Source: Pseudomonadota bacterium
GTDB lineage: Bacteria; Pseudomonadota; Gammaproteobacteria; Burkholderiales; Rhodocyclaceae
Direction of reading: 5' to 3'
Assembly (NCBI GenBank): GCA_018240785.1
Contig: JAFEFC010000018.1
Coordinates: forward strand, 1-64,000
DNA: 64,000 nucleotides
Part shown: positions 9,149-18,379 of the stretch, one piece after another
Layout: each line of letters begins with the position of its first letter
Numbering within the stretch: position 1 is the stretch's first letter
Made by a program: the position numbers and the translations under genes
The notes under the pieces: model-generated
What the model was told of the DNA's origin: nothing
The model's input: only the letters and a program-made list of their open reading frames with translations
The model's database searches: none

Positions 9149-9159
9149 CCGGCCTCGCG

Positions 9160-10680
9160 CTATTTCAGTTTTCCTCCGGTGAGCGCCCCGGCACCCTTGC
9201 CGCCAGCTTGGCCGGCGCTCTTGCTGCCATCGGAAAGTCCCTGGATGACGTGCCCGGCCCGAATCCCAACCCAGGTAAGGCTCGCCAGCCAGAATCCCGG
9301 CAGAACCAGGAACATCGTGCCCATGACGAACATCAGGAGCATGTCGCCGAAGGCGTTGTTCAACCCTACCAGCGGGTCAAAGTTGGTGTGCGGCCGGTTC
9401 CAGCCAAAGCCCCAGCCATAAAGCGCGTCCAGAATCGTTGAATCGATCCAGCGTGCGAGCTGGAACCAGAAGTCCGTGAAGAACAGCGCGAACTGCACGA
9501 CGCTGACGGTGACGACCGTCTTCAGGTCGTAGGTGCCCACAACCAGCACGAGCGGGATGCAGATGACCAGCGCCATCTTCAGTAAGGCGAGGATCATGGG
9601 CAGGGATTGGCGCACGACATCCATGGCAGGAAACGCGGCAATCGCGCCGACTGCCATCCCCACGTCGCCCGTGGCGCGCGTCACGATGTTCGGCAGGGTC
9701 TTGTCGATCTGGCCGCCGTAGTCCGTATAGACGCTGCCCTGGTTCAGTTTCTGCTGCCGCGGTGACGCGATGGCGCGGATCACCGAATCGTCCACCTCGG
9801 CCCGGCTGAGGAACCCGGCCCAGCCCGCCAGGCGATTCAGCAGGGTCGGGTCCACTTGCCCCAGCAGCCGCGCGCGCAGGCCGTTGCTGCCGTCTGACCA
9901 CCACTGCCTGCAGGTCGGGTAGCCGCCACCATTGGCAACCTGCGCGAGGCCTGCATCGCGGGTGTCGTCATAGGGCCATGCCTCGCGCGCCGTGCTGGAG
10001 CGGTAGCTGTCGTAGTAGCCACCCGTGTCCGTGAAAAAGCGCGAGCCGATCCAGGTTACGTCGTGCATCTGCTGCTCATCGAGATCCGGGCGCTGCATGA
10101 ACAATTTGGCCCGCGCAGGCCCATAGCAATCCCGCGAGAAGTCCGCGACCTCCTGAGCCAGTACCGGGTCGTCAATGCGGGTCGCGTCGATCTCCATCCT
10201 CATCTGCCGCAGGTCCGTACCGCACGGGATCGCCGCTACCGAGGCGCTCGTGACGGCGCGCGAGAGCGCGTGCATGAAAGCCCACCAGACCGGCACCTTC
10301 GCCGACTGGTTGTTGATGGTGCTGAAGGACTGCGACCAGCCGGTTTCCGTGGGCTGCGGCACGCTGACCTGGCACTGCGCCGAGCGCGAGCTGTCGTACT
10401 GGATGGTGCTGAGGTCCACGTCGATGAACGGAATGCCCGCGAACATCACCACCACGATCGCGACGAACACCCGGTTCTCGATACGGGCGGCACTCAGAAC
10501 GCCTTTGTTGCCCTCGTCAGCGCCTTCCGCGCGGGCCTTCAGCCACTCCTGCACGACGATGGCGACGAAAGGCAGCGCGAACACCCCGCTGGACACCAGC
10601 ACGGCCCAGATACCGTTGTTGACGATCCAGGACACGAGGGTGAGGTAGTACTCCAGATAGTCGGTCGTGAAGAGCGTCAT
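9160..10680 (-). CDS. traG: TraG-N type conjugal transfer membrane protein
   Basis: 506 residues. Hydrophobic helices near 13-45 and 85-100, a large Cys-containing periplasmic loop (~105-330), then three or four helices (~340-480). This is the TraG N-terminal-domain family, essential for pilus assembly and mating-pair stabilisation in F-like and MPF-G systems. It lies last in the tra operon, 15 bp after the small membrane gene. It lacks the long C-terminal domain of F TraG, as is usual in ICEs. Confidence 0.88.
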   Translation of the reverse strand: MTLFTTDYLEYYLTLVSWIVNNGIWAVLVSSGVFALPFVAIVVQEWLKARAEGADEGNKGVLSAARIENRVFVAIVVVMFAGIPFIDVDLSTIQYDSSRSAQCQVSVPQPTETGWSQSFSTINNQSAKVPVWWAFMHALSRAVTSASVAAIPCGTDLRQMRMEIDATRIDDPVLAQEVADFSRDCYGPARAKLFMQRPDLDEQQMHDVTWIGSRFFTDTGGYYDSYRSSTAREAWPYDDTRDAGLAQVANGGGYPTCRQWWSDGSNGLRARLLGQVDPTLLNRLAGWAGFLSRAEVDDSVIRAIASPRQQKLNQGSVYTDYGGQIDKTLPNIVTRATGDVGMAVGAIAAFPAMDVVRQSLPMILALLKMALVICIPLVLVVGTYDLKTVVTVSVVQFALFFTDFWFQLARWIDSTILDALYGWGFGWNRPHTNFDPLVGLNNAFGDMLLMFVMGTMFLVLPGFWLASLTWVGIRAGHVIQGLSDGSKSAGQAGGKGAGALTGGKLK

Positions 10681-10695
10681 GGCCCCGATCTCCCC

Positions 10696-11067
10696 TCAAG
10701 CGGCCTGCATCAACAGGCTGGCTTCCAGCGCGACGATGGCGACGACGCCGGCGACCTCGGTACGGATCAGCCGGCGCCGCGCCTGCCCATCTGTCCCGCT
10801 TTGGTCTTCGCGGGCCAGCACCCGGCGGCGCATCCAGAACCATCCATAGGCCGTTGCCGCGTACACGCACAGCCGCCAGATGAAGAAATACCCTGCGGAG
10901 GCCGCCAGCCACCGTTCCCAGCCTGCAACGCTGCCGACCAGGTTGATGCCCGCGACGTTCGCCCCCACTGCGGCGGCAACGATAAGCACCAGCCACAGCA
11001 GCGTCTTCGCCGCGCGCCGGCTGAACAACCAGCGCAGCGGCCGCCAGGCCATGCGCGCCGGGCTCAT
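10696..11067 (-). CDS. Small ICE membrane protein
   Basis: 123 residues with hydrophobic segments at ~20-40, ~55-70 and ~105-120, separated by basic loops (RRRVLARED). It overlaps the upstream PFL_4711-family gene by 4 bp and precedes traG by 15 bp, so it is translated as part of the tra operon. Members occupy the same slot in related ICEs but no function is known. Probably an accessory inner-membrane channel component. Confidence 0.7.
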   Translation of the reverse strand: MSPARMAWRPLRWLFSRRAAKTLLWLVLIVAAAVGANVAGINLVGSVAGWERWLAASAGYFFIWRLCVYAATAYGWFWMRRRVLAREDQSGTDGQARRRLIRTEVAGVVAIVALEASLLMQAA

Positions 11068-12461
11068 GGCCGACTCCCCGGATTGCCCTTCTGGAGCTGG
11101 TCGAGACGGTCCGGCACAGGATCGCCCTCGTAGATGCCGCGCGAACCGGCCGCGCGCGCGCCGTGGCGCTGGATGATCGCCATGGGCGAGTTGTTCGCCA
11201 GTTCGCGCCGCAGCTCCAGTTCGGTCTTGAGGTTGCGAATCTCACGGTCGAGCGTGTCGCTCTCGTGGTTCACCGCCTCCACGGCAAGTTCGTTCGCCGC
11301 GACGTTGGGCTCCTTCTTGCCCGTGAGCAGCGTGCGCTGCAGCAGCAGCGCTTTCTCCAGCACGGATGCCAGCGCGACCTCGGACGCGAGGCGCTGCGAC
11401 AGCAGGTGCTGGTCGGGCTCGTCGCGCAGCGCCTCGATCACGCCGCGCGTGATCGGCAGCGACGCACTGCCAGCTTCGCGCAGGTTCTCCGGCGTCGTGT
11501 TCTTGGCCTTGGTTACCAGGTCCTGGAGCGCCTGCAGCTTGGCGTCGTACTCCTCCTGGATCAGCGGCGTGAGCCCGACGCCCGGCGTCGTCTCGGTCTT
11601 GGTGCAGGCATCGCACGTGCGCTGCTCCTTCTCGCCGAGCACGCGCGTGGCCCACTCGACGGCAGCCTGCGGCGAGGTCCAGGTCTGGCACGAGAGACTG
11701 CTGCAACTGGCCGGCGCAATGGACGAGGTGTCGGTCACGCCGCGGCCGTTGACCAGGTTGTAGCCAGCGCGGGTGACATCGCCGACGACCTTGATCGCGG
11801 GCTGGCCGGAGCCGCCCGCGTTGCTGCCCCCGACCCACGGCACGCCGTCATTGCCGCGGCGCGTCTCGGCCTGCTCGATGGCCGAGACCGCATCCGTGCT
11901 CGACACGGCATCGCGCAGCGCCAGCCCTTCGGCCATCTGGCTCCAGCCGAGTTGGCCGCCCGCCGTTTCGGCCATCTTCTCGGCCATGGCACGGCACGTC
12001 AGCTTGCTGCGGTCGAAATCCAGCCGCGCCTGCAGCACGCCATTGGTGAGCAGGTTGTACAGACCGGGATCGGCCCGCTGGATGATCAGTGCGGGCAACG
12101 ATGCCACCGCACTGGTGGCACTCTGGATCACCGACGACATGATTTGCTGGAAGCCGTTGGTAATGCCGTTAAGTTGGTTCTTCAACGTGGTCTGGATGTT
12201 CATGTCGCCGCAGATCAAGTTGCTGTTCCAACCCACGCCGACACCGATGGAGCGCATGCCGGCTGCACGTCCCATCGACACGGCGTTGCCGCCACCGATC
12301 GAGTACATGACGTCATCGCCGATGACGCTGCCGCTGGTCTGGTATCCCAGTTGACCCCAGGCCACGCCGCTGCCCAGCGCGAGCGCGCCGGCCAGTGCCA
12401 GGACGATCTCCGTGCGACGTACCCGGCGGGAGAACGGATTGAATGCAGGACGGAACTTCAT
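11064..12461 (-). CDS. ICE transfer protein, PFL_4711 family (TIGR03755)
   Basis: 465 residues. A signal peptide (~18-37, ending VAWGQ) sends it to the periplasm. The body has conserved Cys residues (NLICGDMNIQ, LTCRAMAEK, SSLSCQ, TCDACTKTE), suggesting several disulfides, and a long C-terminal coiled coil. The family is restricted to MPF-G conjugation systems and is required for mating, perhaps as a pilus-tip or envelope component comparable in position to TraH/TraN. It is followed by a 4-bp overlapping gene. Confidence 0.85.
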   Translation of the reverse strand: MKFRPAFNPFSRRVRRTEIVLALAGALALGSGVAWGQLGYQTSGSVIGDDVMYSIGGGNAVSMGRAAGMRSIGVGVGWNSNLICGDMNIQTTLKNQLNGITNGFQQIMSSVIQSATSAVASLPALIIQRADPGLYNLLTNGVLQARLDFDRSKLTCRAMAEKMAETAGGQLGWSQMAEGLALRDAVSSTDAVSAIEQAETRRGNDGVPWVGGSNAGGSGQPAIKVVGDVTRAGYNLVNGRGVTDTSSIAPASCSSLSCQTWTSPQAAVEWATRVLGEKEQRTCDACTKTETTPGVGLTPLIQEEYDAKLQALQDLVTKAKNTTPENLREAGSASLPITRGVIEALRDEPDQHLLSQRLASEVALASVLEKALLLQRTLLTGKKEPNVAANELAVEAVNHESDTLDREIRNLKTELELRRELANNSPMAIIQRHGARAAGSRGIYEGDPVPDRLDQLQKGNPGSRP

Positions 12462-12470
12462 GGCACCCCC

Positions 12471-13418
12471 TCAGAGGAAATCGACGCTGCCCAGGAACAC
12501 CTGGCCCCGGCGCTCGCAGCAGGCATACGGCCGCCACAGCGCCCATGCGTAGTCGCCTTGCTGGGCCTGGGTAAGGAAGCCGCTGCGCGGGAAGACCGTG
12601 CAGGACGAGGACAGGACGGGCGTGAGTTCTTGCCACTTGCCGGTCGAGGCATCGCCCTCCATCAGCGCGCCGGCCGGCCAGTAGCCGTCACGGGAGTTGG
12701 CAAGCAACGGCTGATAGACGTGGATCTGCCCGCGGCGCGTGACCACATCGCCCGCACGCTGGGCCACCACTGCGCCGGCCTTGAAGTCGTCGGTCTGGTG
12801 CAGGAAGCCGCCACGGGGATACACGTTGCCCCAGAGATTCATCGTGGTACGGGCACCGACTTCGCGCCGGCCCGGAATCAGCGCTTCCGGGTAGGCCATC
12901 TCGGGCACGTTGTAGCGCCAGGCCAGCGTATCCAGGGTGCTGAGCAAGTACGGCATAAACGCCGTGCCCGCGCCCTCACAGAAGTAGCCTGACGAAGAGA
13001 CGAACTGGTTGAACACCTCTGCGCCGGGGTGACCGATGACATCCGCGTTCTTGAATTTGGCGAGGCTGTTTTCGTGATCCTCGTTCGTCGTTCCGTCGCC
13101 GCCAGCTTGGGCGGACGGGTTGGGCGTGCTCATTGCCTGGACTTCGACCCAGGGGTTTTCTCCGGTATTCGAGTACGACGACACCACTGCATCGGGGATG
13201 TAGTGGCGCACCTTGATCGACGTGCGCACGGTGCAGCCCGTCCATGTGCAGTAGAGCCAGTAGCAGATGCCGACGACGCGGTATTCGAGGCAATCGGGCG
13301 ATGCCACCGAGCCGATGATGGTCGCTGTATTGAGGGCGTAGCTGCCCGTGGCGCTGAGCAGCAGCAACGAAGCCACGCCAGCGCGCAGGCGGCGCATCAG
13401 GTCGAATGGTCGGGTCAC
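12471..13418 (-). CDS. ICE transfer protein, PFL_4710 family (TIGR03756, TraU-like)
   Basis: 315 residues from a GTG at 13418 that overlaps the previous stop as GTGA, the usual coupling here; an internal ATG at 13397 is the alternative. A signal peptide precedes LNTATIIGSVASPDCLEY, then a Cys-rich domain (GICYWLYCTWTGC, YFCEGAG, ACCERR at the end). The pattern resembles TraU of F-type systems, a periplasmic, disulfide-dependent protein needed for DNA transfer. The thioredoxin-fold proteins in this region may assist its folding. Confidence 0.83.
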   Translation of the reverse strand: MTRPFDLMRRLRAGVASLLLLSATGSYALNTATIIGSVASPDCLEYRVVGICYWLYCTWTGCTVRTSIKVRHYIPDAVVSSYSNTGENPWVEVQAMSTPNPSAQAGGDGTTNEDHENSLAKFKNADVIGHPGAEVFNQFVSSSGYFCEGAGTAFMPYLLSTLDTLAWRYNVPEMAYPEALIPGRREVGARTTMNLWGNVYPRGGFLHQTDDFKAGAVVAQRAGDVVTRRGQIHVYQPLLANSRDGYWPAGALMEGDASTGKWQELTPVLSSSCTVFPRSGFLTQAQQGDYAWALWRPYACCERRGQVFLGSVDFL

Positions 13419-13861
13419 GGCTGGGTCCTCCGGTGCTGCTCGATGCGCGCGACAGCGCGAGCCACATCCGGCTCGCCATAGACCACATAGCGCCTGTCCA
13501 CCACCACGGCCGGGAGGCTGGTGATGCCGAGGCTCCATGCGTCGGTAACGCCTTGGTATGCGGAAGCGATGCGTCGCTGCAGATCGGCACCGCCGCCATT
13601 CAGCCGGCGCTTGACGATGGCCGTCGCCTGTTCGGGGTCGGTGGGCAGTCCCGCGGAAAGCTCCGCTTCAATCCTGTGGGCTTCGTCCAGCTCGATCAGC
13701 CGCTCGCCGCCCATGGTCTTGACCGGGTGGCGGCTGTCGGTGACGACCACCACGTCGGCGGCGAAGGTGGCCGGGCTGAAAACGGCCAGGGCTGCCGGCA
13801 GCGCCACGGCCCGGCCGAGGGTTCGCCAGCCCGGCGCGAACCTGGAAAGGGATGCTGTCAT
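13415..13861 (-). CDS. ICE transfer protein, PFL_4709 family (TIGR03757)
   Basis: 148 residues with a signal peptide (~15-35, ending FAADVVVV). The mature part (DSRHPVKTMGGERLIELDE... GITSLPAVVVDRRYVVYGEPDVARAVARIEQHR) has a TrbC/TraW-like thioredoxin-related shape without CxxC. It begins a transfer sub-operon: the CAAACAAT box lies 55 bp upstream, and the radC terminator is beyond it. Confidence 0.82.
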   Translation of the reverse strand: MTASLSRFAPGWRTLGRAVALPAALAVFSPATFAADVVVVTDSRHPVKTMGGERLIELDEAHRIEAELSAGLPTDPEQATAIVKRRLNGGGADLQRRIASAYQGVTDAWSLGITSLPAVVVDRRYVVYGEPDVARAVARIEQHRRTQP

Positions 13862-13916
13862 GTCGCGTGCCCTTGAAGTTGATCAGAGCAGTAGTCAAAC
13901 GCGAAGCCGACGCGGC

Positions 13917-13929
13917 CCCAACAAACAAT
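13917..13929 (-). promoter_or_regulatory. CAAACAAT box upstream of PFL_4709 operon
   Basis: Plus-strand CCCAACAAACAAT, 55 bp from the start codon. It shares CAAACAAT and the same spacing with boxes before pilL and the RAQPRD gene. Probably an activator site or part of a shared promoter. Confidence 0.5.
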
Positions 13930-13973
13930 GCGCATCGCGCACTGCCCGCATACCTGCTTGTCTCGCGCCCATG

Positions 13974-13998
13974 AAAAAGCGGAGGCCGAAGCCTCCGC
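13974..13998 (-). terminator. Rho-independent terminator of radC-like gene
   Basis: In the minus direction a GCGGAGGC-UUCG-GCCUCCGC stem (13979-13998) is followed by UUUUU. It lies 25 bp after the radC-like stop and separates that gene from the PFL_4709 operon. Confidence 0.85.
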
Positions 13999-14023
13999 GT
14001 GGATCAGGGAGCCGATGCCGTCG

Positions 14024-14518
14024 CTACAGCAGGCCGGATTCCGCGAACGAGTACGGCGTGCCCTGGCCGACGATGAGGTGATCCAGCACCCTCACGTCGA
14101 TCAGCGACAACGCGGCCCTCAGCGTTTGGGTCAACGCACGGTCCGCGCTCGACGGCTCCGTGCAGCCCGAAGGGTGTTGGTGAGAAAAAATGACCGCTGC
14201 CGCATTCAGTTCCAAGGCACGCTGCACGATCGGACGCGCATGCACCGAGGTCGAATGGATCGTGCCTCTGAACATCGGCTCGTAGGCCAGCACCTCGTGC
14301 ATGCTGTTGAGGAACACGATGGCGAAGACTTCATTGGGCTCGGCGGCCAGTTTCAGGCGCAGGTAGTCCTTGACGGCGGCAGGCCTCTCCAGGGATGGCC
14401 CCTTCTTGAAGACCCGCTGCTCCAGCAGCGCGATGGCTTGCCGGATGATCCAGTCATCGGATTGGGACATGGGGGCAAAACGTGGCTCCACGCAGGAGTC
14501 GTTGGCGACGAGAGACAT
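14024..14518 (-). CDS. radC: RadC-like JAB/MPN domain protein
   Basis: 164 residues covering just the JAB domain, with the metal-site motif SHQHPSG followed by S..AD (SSADRALT), and an upstream catalytic-type Glu in NEVFAIVFLN. Plasmid and ICE RadC proteins lack the HhH N-terminus of chromosomal RadC. Their role is unproven, and a DNA-repair role is doubted. It lies as its own unit between terminator and leader, inside the T4SS cluster. Start 14518 (MSLVAND) gives the family-typical length; an ATG at 14470 is possible. Confidence 0.88.
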   Translation of the reverse strand: MSLVANDSCVEPRFAPMSQSDDWIIRQAIALLEQRVFKKGPSLERPAAVKDYLRLKLAAEPNEVFAIVFLNSMHEVLAYEPMFRGTIHSTSVHARPIVQRALELNAAAVIFSHQHPSGCTEPSSADRALTQTLRAALSLIDVRVLDHLIVGQGTPYSFAESGLL

Positions 14519-14663
14519 GGCGGACCTCCAGAAAGTGAGCGGAGGGCGCCACCCTGGGAGGGCAAGCCCTCCTGGGGATGGAAACAGCGGAACAAGGTGC
14601 ATCCATCACCGCGCGGCGGTGATTGTTCGCGGCCAGGATGCGAAAGCGAACGGGTAGCGGTCA

Positions 14664-14735
14664 GCGCGGCGAGCCGCGCCGTAGCCTTCAAGACCGAGGG
14701 CTACCTGGGCATGTCGCCGACAACGTCGGCAGGCA
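14664..14735 (-). ncRNA. Three-hairpin leader element, copy 1 (radC-motif-like)
   Basis: Hairpins GCGCGGC/GCCGCGC (14664-14679), GTAGCC/GGCTAC (14681-14704) and GCCGAC-AAC-GTCGGC (14716-14730). The same three-stem order recurs at four other operon leaders with compensating base changes. It overlaps the 3' end of the thioredoxin-like gene and lies ~145 bp upstream of radC. It probably equals the published radC RNA motif, known upstream of radC and mobile-element genes. Confidence 0.65.
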
Positions 14736-15486
14736 TTTCGGATGTGGGGGTGGCGGGCGAACCCGGCGCGTCGCTGGCCATTTCCCCGGCCGCCAGCAGG
14801 TCCATGGCCGAGAGCAAGGCATCGCCCTCGATCGGCCCCTGCAACAGGATGGCCTGGCCCGTCTGGCGATCGAGCAGTCGCAGCGACGGCGTGGCGGTCA
14901 CGCCGCTCTTGGTGGCTTCCGCGGCCTGCGCGCGGATGGCCACGTTGGGGCGCTCGCTAGCCATGCACTGTTCGATGGCTGACGTTGTTTCGGGGTAACG
15001 CAAGCCATCGGGCAAGCCCTGGCCGTCGCTGCGCGTGTGGGCATAGACCCATTCGACCGCCTGCCAGAACGCCGCATGCCCGCCCGCTTCGGCGGCGCAC
15101 TCGGCCAGACGTGCCTCGGCCGACGCGGCAGGCTCGTGCGCGGCCAGCGGCTGGTGATGCCATTGCAGCGCCACGTCGGTGTTGTTGCCGACCCAGCGCT
15201 TGAGCTGCGGGAAATACTCCCGGCAGAACGGGCATTCCAGGTCGGCATAGAGCGTCAGCGTGAAACGGCCTTCCGGGTTGCCCATCTGCCAGGGTGGCCC
15301 AGCGACCTGCGCCGTGCTGACCGGCGCGCGCGACGGCGCTGAGGATTCGCCGGGCGTCCGGGACACCAGCCAGATCAGCAGCAGCGCGACCAGCGCAGCA
15401 GCCAATACCCAGGGCCAGCGAGGCCGCCAGCGGCGACGGCGGAACGCCTGGACCTGCATCGGAATGGAAGGACGTTTCTGTTCCAT
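14701..15486 (-). CDS. Membrane-anchored thioredoxin-fold (DsbA/DsbG-like) protein
   Basis: 261 residues. A basic N-terminus and a single membrane helix (~24-42) anchor a periplasmic domain with the active site CPFC (~84-87, in LYADLECPFCREYFP). A cis-Pro loop, GVTATPSLRL, follows. This is the DsbA-like thioredoxin family encoded in many ICE tra regions. It likely oxidises or isomerises disulfides in the Cys-rich secreted Tra proteins (PFL_4710, PFL_4711). It is 13 bp after the VirB4-type ATPase gene in the same operon. Confidence 0.85.
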   Translation of the reverse strand: MEQKRPSIPMQVQAFRRRRWRPRWPWVLAAALVALLLIWLVSRTPGESSAPSRAPVSTAQVAGPPWQMGNPEGRFTLTLYADLECPFCREYFPQLKRWVGNNTDVALQWHHQPLAAHEPAASAEARLAECAAEAGGHAAFWQAVEWVYAHTRSDGQGLPDGLRYPETTSAIEQCMASERPNVAIRAQAAEATKSGVTATPSLRLLDRQTGQAILLQGPIEGDALLSAMDLLAAGEMASDAPGSPATPTSEMPADVVGDMPR

Positions 15487-15499
15487 GGCGTTCTCCGGT

Positions 15500-18379
15500 T
15501 TACGACAGTTCCAGGGCCGGCGACTCGATGCCGCGGGCCTGGTCGATCTTCTCGGCCACCTTGAAAGCCGCTTCCAGTTCGGTGCAGCCGTACTGCTGCA
15601 TGAGCTGGTAGCGTTCGGCCTTCTCCTCGGGTTCTGTCTGCGCGAGGGCGAGGTACAGGGACGGCGGCACGGCGCGGAACAGCACTTCCATGCTCTTGGA
15701 GAGGATGACGCCTTCGGTGAATTTCCCCGCTTCCTTGCGCGCCGAAAGCATCAGCGCCTTCTGCGCGGGCGAGAGTTCGCGGAACCGCGCGATCTTCTCA
15801 ACTTCATCGGGCGGCATGCTGAGACAGATCCACCACTCGATCATGTTGAGCATGGGCTCCGCGGCGCGCGGCAGGTCGTCGATGTTCTGCGTCGCGAGCC
15901 AGAACCAGGCCCCCAATTTCCTCCACATCTTTGTAATTTTCACGACGTAGGGCGCGAGCAGCGGGTTCTTCGTGATGATGTGGCCTTCGTCGGTGACGTT
16001 GATGATCGGGCGTCCCAGGTATTGGTCGCGCTCGGCGATGTTGTTCACCGTGCTGATCAGGCTGATGTAAGCGATGGAGAGCTGCGCGTTGTAGCCCTCG
16101 CGGGCGTATGTCGCGAGGTCAACCAAGGTGATGTCGGCTTCGGGCCACGGCGTGCCGTCGCGGTCGAACATTTCGCCGTCCGTGCCTTGACAGAACATGT
16201 CCATCGCATCCGCCATCTCCAGCAGCCGCACGCGGCGCATTTCGGGCAGCGTCGGGTCCTGGCCGCGGGCGCGCAACGCGTTGCGCACGTCGCGCGTAAG
16301 CACCGTGCGTTTGTCGGCCACGCAGTGCTCGGCGGCGTCGAGGATGCACTGACGGATCAGCGAGCGGTCAGCCCGCGTCATCCGGGCTTCCTCCTTGTCC
16401 TCTCCGCCCGTGATCATCAGCCGCGCCGTGATCTCCAGTTCGCCGAGCACGTCGCGCTGCTCGTCCGCCTCCATGGCCGAGGCATCTGGTGGCGGGTCTT
16501 CATCCAGCGCGTCGGCGTCGAGCGTCTGCACGTCGCTGGGCGTCTCGATCAGCCGACGCGCGTCTGCGAATGGCGCGAGGCTGATGCCCGAACCTGGGGC
16601 CAGCTTGACCCGGTTTACCGTCAGCCCGAGCATGCGTGCGAAGTCGCTGAACAGGCCGAAGCTGTTGCCAGCCTCCACGATGAACAGCCGCGGTCGGTAG
16701 ATGGCCGTGACCTGATTCAAGAGGTTGTTGAGCGTGGCGCTCTTGCCGGAGCCGGTGGGGCCGAACAGGAACAGATGGGCGTTCATCTGCCGATCCAGGC
16801 GGCTGAGCGGGTCGAAGGTGATCGGCCCGCCACCGCGGTTGAACATCGTGATGCCCGGGTGCCCCGTACCTTGAGCGCGGCCCCACACCGGCGACAGGTT
16901 CGCCGCGTGCTGAGCGAACATCAGTTGGGTGTACCACTTGCGCCGATCCTGGCCGGGGTTGTAGCAGCATGGCAGCCACCGCAAGTAGCTGTTGAGCGGC
17001 GCCACCTCGTCGTCCTCGCGCACCGGCTGCAAGCCAGCATTGAGCATCACGTTCGCCAGGTCCAGGCCGCGCCGGTCCAGTTCCGCTTCGTCGCGTCCGC
17101 GCAGGTAGAATGCCAGCGTCCCCCGGTAGAGCTTGTGTGCGCTGCCGATGAGGGAGCGGGCTTCCTGCACGTCCTTCAACGTCTGCTCCGACGCCAGCGT
17201 CTCGCCCACGGCCTTCTTCGCCAGGTGGTTGAGATCCGCTTCCAGGACATCCTGCGGCGTGGCGACCATCGTGAGACACAGCAAGGTGTCTTCCGGCATC
17301 TGGTCGAACAGCGTGTTGATGGCATCCCCTTTGCGGGTCTCGCCGGTCAGGTGTCCGGTGCCGGGCGGCATGCGCAGCCGGTCGGTGATCAGCACGCGGT
17401 GCGGCATGCCGTCGAAATACCAGGTGCCGTGCTCCACGTCGGAGCGTGGCTGGCCGAAGAACAGCCGCTGGCTGAAATCCCGCCCGCTCGCCAGCTCGAT
17501 TTCGCCGGCCTCGCTTTCTTCGGTGCTGTCGGGGTAGCGCGCCAGCGCGTAGAAGCGCTCCCGGTCCTCTGCACTCGGTCCAAGCATCGCCGGGCGCGGA
17601 TTGAACCACCGCAGCAGCCAGTCGTGGACGTCGGCTGCGACCATGCGCCGTGCCTGGATGCCGGCGTTCGCCAGGCCGCCGCACAGGCGGTCGCAGACGA
17701 TGTTCAGCATCTGCTCGGGCGTCTGGCCGCGGCGGCTTGCCTGCCCAGTTGCACGGCGATAGATCACCATGCGCACCCGCCGCGTCTGGCCGCGCCAGCG
17801 CAGCCGCGTGACCACCGTGTCCTCGAACAGGCCGCCCGGCTTGGCGACCGCGCGCAGGTGGTGGCCGAAGAAGCGCAAGTAGAACTCGGTGAAAGCGGTG
17901 CCGCGGGCACGCGGCTGCACGTAGTCGCGCAGGGTCTGCATGTACTGGTCGAAGCTGGGCTCGTCCTGGGCATAGAGCTGGAGTACCCAGGGGTTTTCGT
18001 CCAGCTCATCGAACGAGTCCTGGAGCGCGTTCTCCAAGGCATCGCGGGCATGCGCGAGCCAGCCGGGCTCCCGCCCCTCGGTGCCCAGCGGCACCAGCTC
18101 GTAGAAGGCAGCGACCGACTGCCCATCCTCCAGCAGCATGGACTTCGACTGCGGCAAGAACTCCACCCAAGGCAGCAGTTCCGCGAACGACGGCGCGACG
18201 TCGTACAGCGCCTGCTCGTCGGCTACCGTCGCCGGCCTGCGGCCCTGGACCGCTGCGCCGGGTTCAGGGACGCCGGCCTGGCGCAAGGCCTCGACGTGGC
18301 GCTGCCAGCCGTCCGGCTTCTCTTCGTCGCCGGTGCCGGATGCGGCCAGCTTCGGCCAGGGAAGTTCCCAGCGCATCAA
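15500..18379 (-). CDS. Conjugative transfer ATPase, VirB4/TraC type (PFL_4706, TIGR03744)
   Basis: 959 residues, the largest gene here. An N-terminal VirB4-like domain (~1-450) is followed by Walker A FGPTGSGKSATL (~535-546) and downstream Walker B and arginine motifs (IINVTDEGHII, FWLATQNIDDL). It should energise pilus assembly at the inner membrane. It overlaps the lipoprotein gene by 4 bp and keeps full family length, with no frameshift. A long open frame on the opposite strand is only a shadow of its high GC. Confidence 0.93.
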   Translation of the reverse strand: MMRWELPWPKLAASGTGDEEKPDGWQRHVEALRQAGVPEPGAAVQGRRPATVADEQALYDVAPSFAELLPWVEFLPQSKSMLLEDGQSVAAFYELVPLGTEGREPGWLAHARDALENALQDSFDELDENPWVLQLYAQDEPSFDQYMQTLRDYVQPRARGTAFTEFYLRFFGHHLRAVAKPGGLFEDTVVTRLRWRGQTRRVRMVIYRRATGQASRRGQTPEQMLNIVCDRLCGGLANAGIQARRMVAADVHDWLLRWFNPRPAMLGPSAEDRERFYALARYPDSTEESEAGEIELASGRDFSQRLFFGQPRSDVEHGTWYFDGMPHRVLITDRLRMPPGTGHLTGETRKGDAINTLFDQMPEDTLLCLTMVATPQDVLEADLNHLAKKAVGETLASEQTLKDVQEARSLIGSAHKLYRGTLAFYLRGRDEAELDRRGLDLANVMLNAGLQPVREDDEVAPLNSYLRWLPCCYNPGQDRRKWYTQLMFAQHAANLSPVWGRAQGTGHPGITMFNRGGGPITFDPLSRLDRQMNAHLFLFGPTGSGKSATLNNLLNQVTAIYRPRLFIVEAGNSFGLFSDFARMLGLTVNRVKLAPGSGISLAPFADARRLIETPSDVQTLDADALDEDPPPDASAMEADEQRDVLGELEITARLMITGGEDKEEARMTRADRSLIRQCILDAAEHCVADKRTVLTRDVRNALRARGQDPTLPEMRRVRLLEMADAMDMFCQGTDGEMFDRDGTPWPEADITLVDLATYAREGYNAQLSIAYISLISTVNNIAERDQYLGRPIINVTDEGHIITKNPLLAPYVVKITKMWRKLGAWFWLATQNIDDLPRAAEPMLNMIEWWICLSMPPDEVEKIARFRELSPAQKALMLSARKEAGKFTEGVILSKSMEVLFRAVPPSLYLALAQTEPEEKAERYQLMQQYGCTELEAAFKVAEKIDQARGIESPALELS

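Noticed and set aside
11163-12992. A 609-codon plus-strand open frame
   Set aside because: Antisense to PFL_4711 and PFL_4710, without domain or start context.
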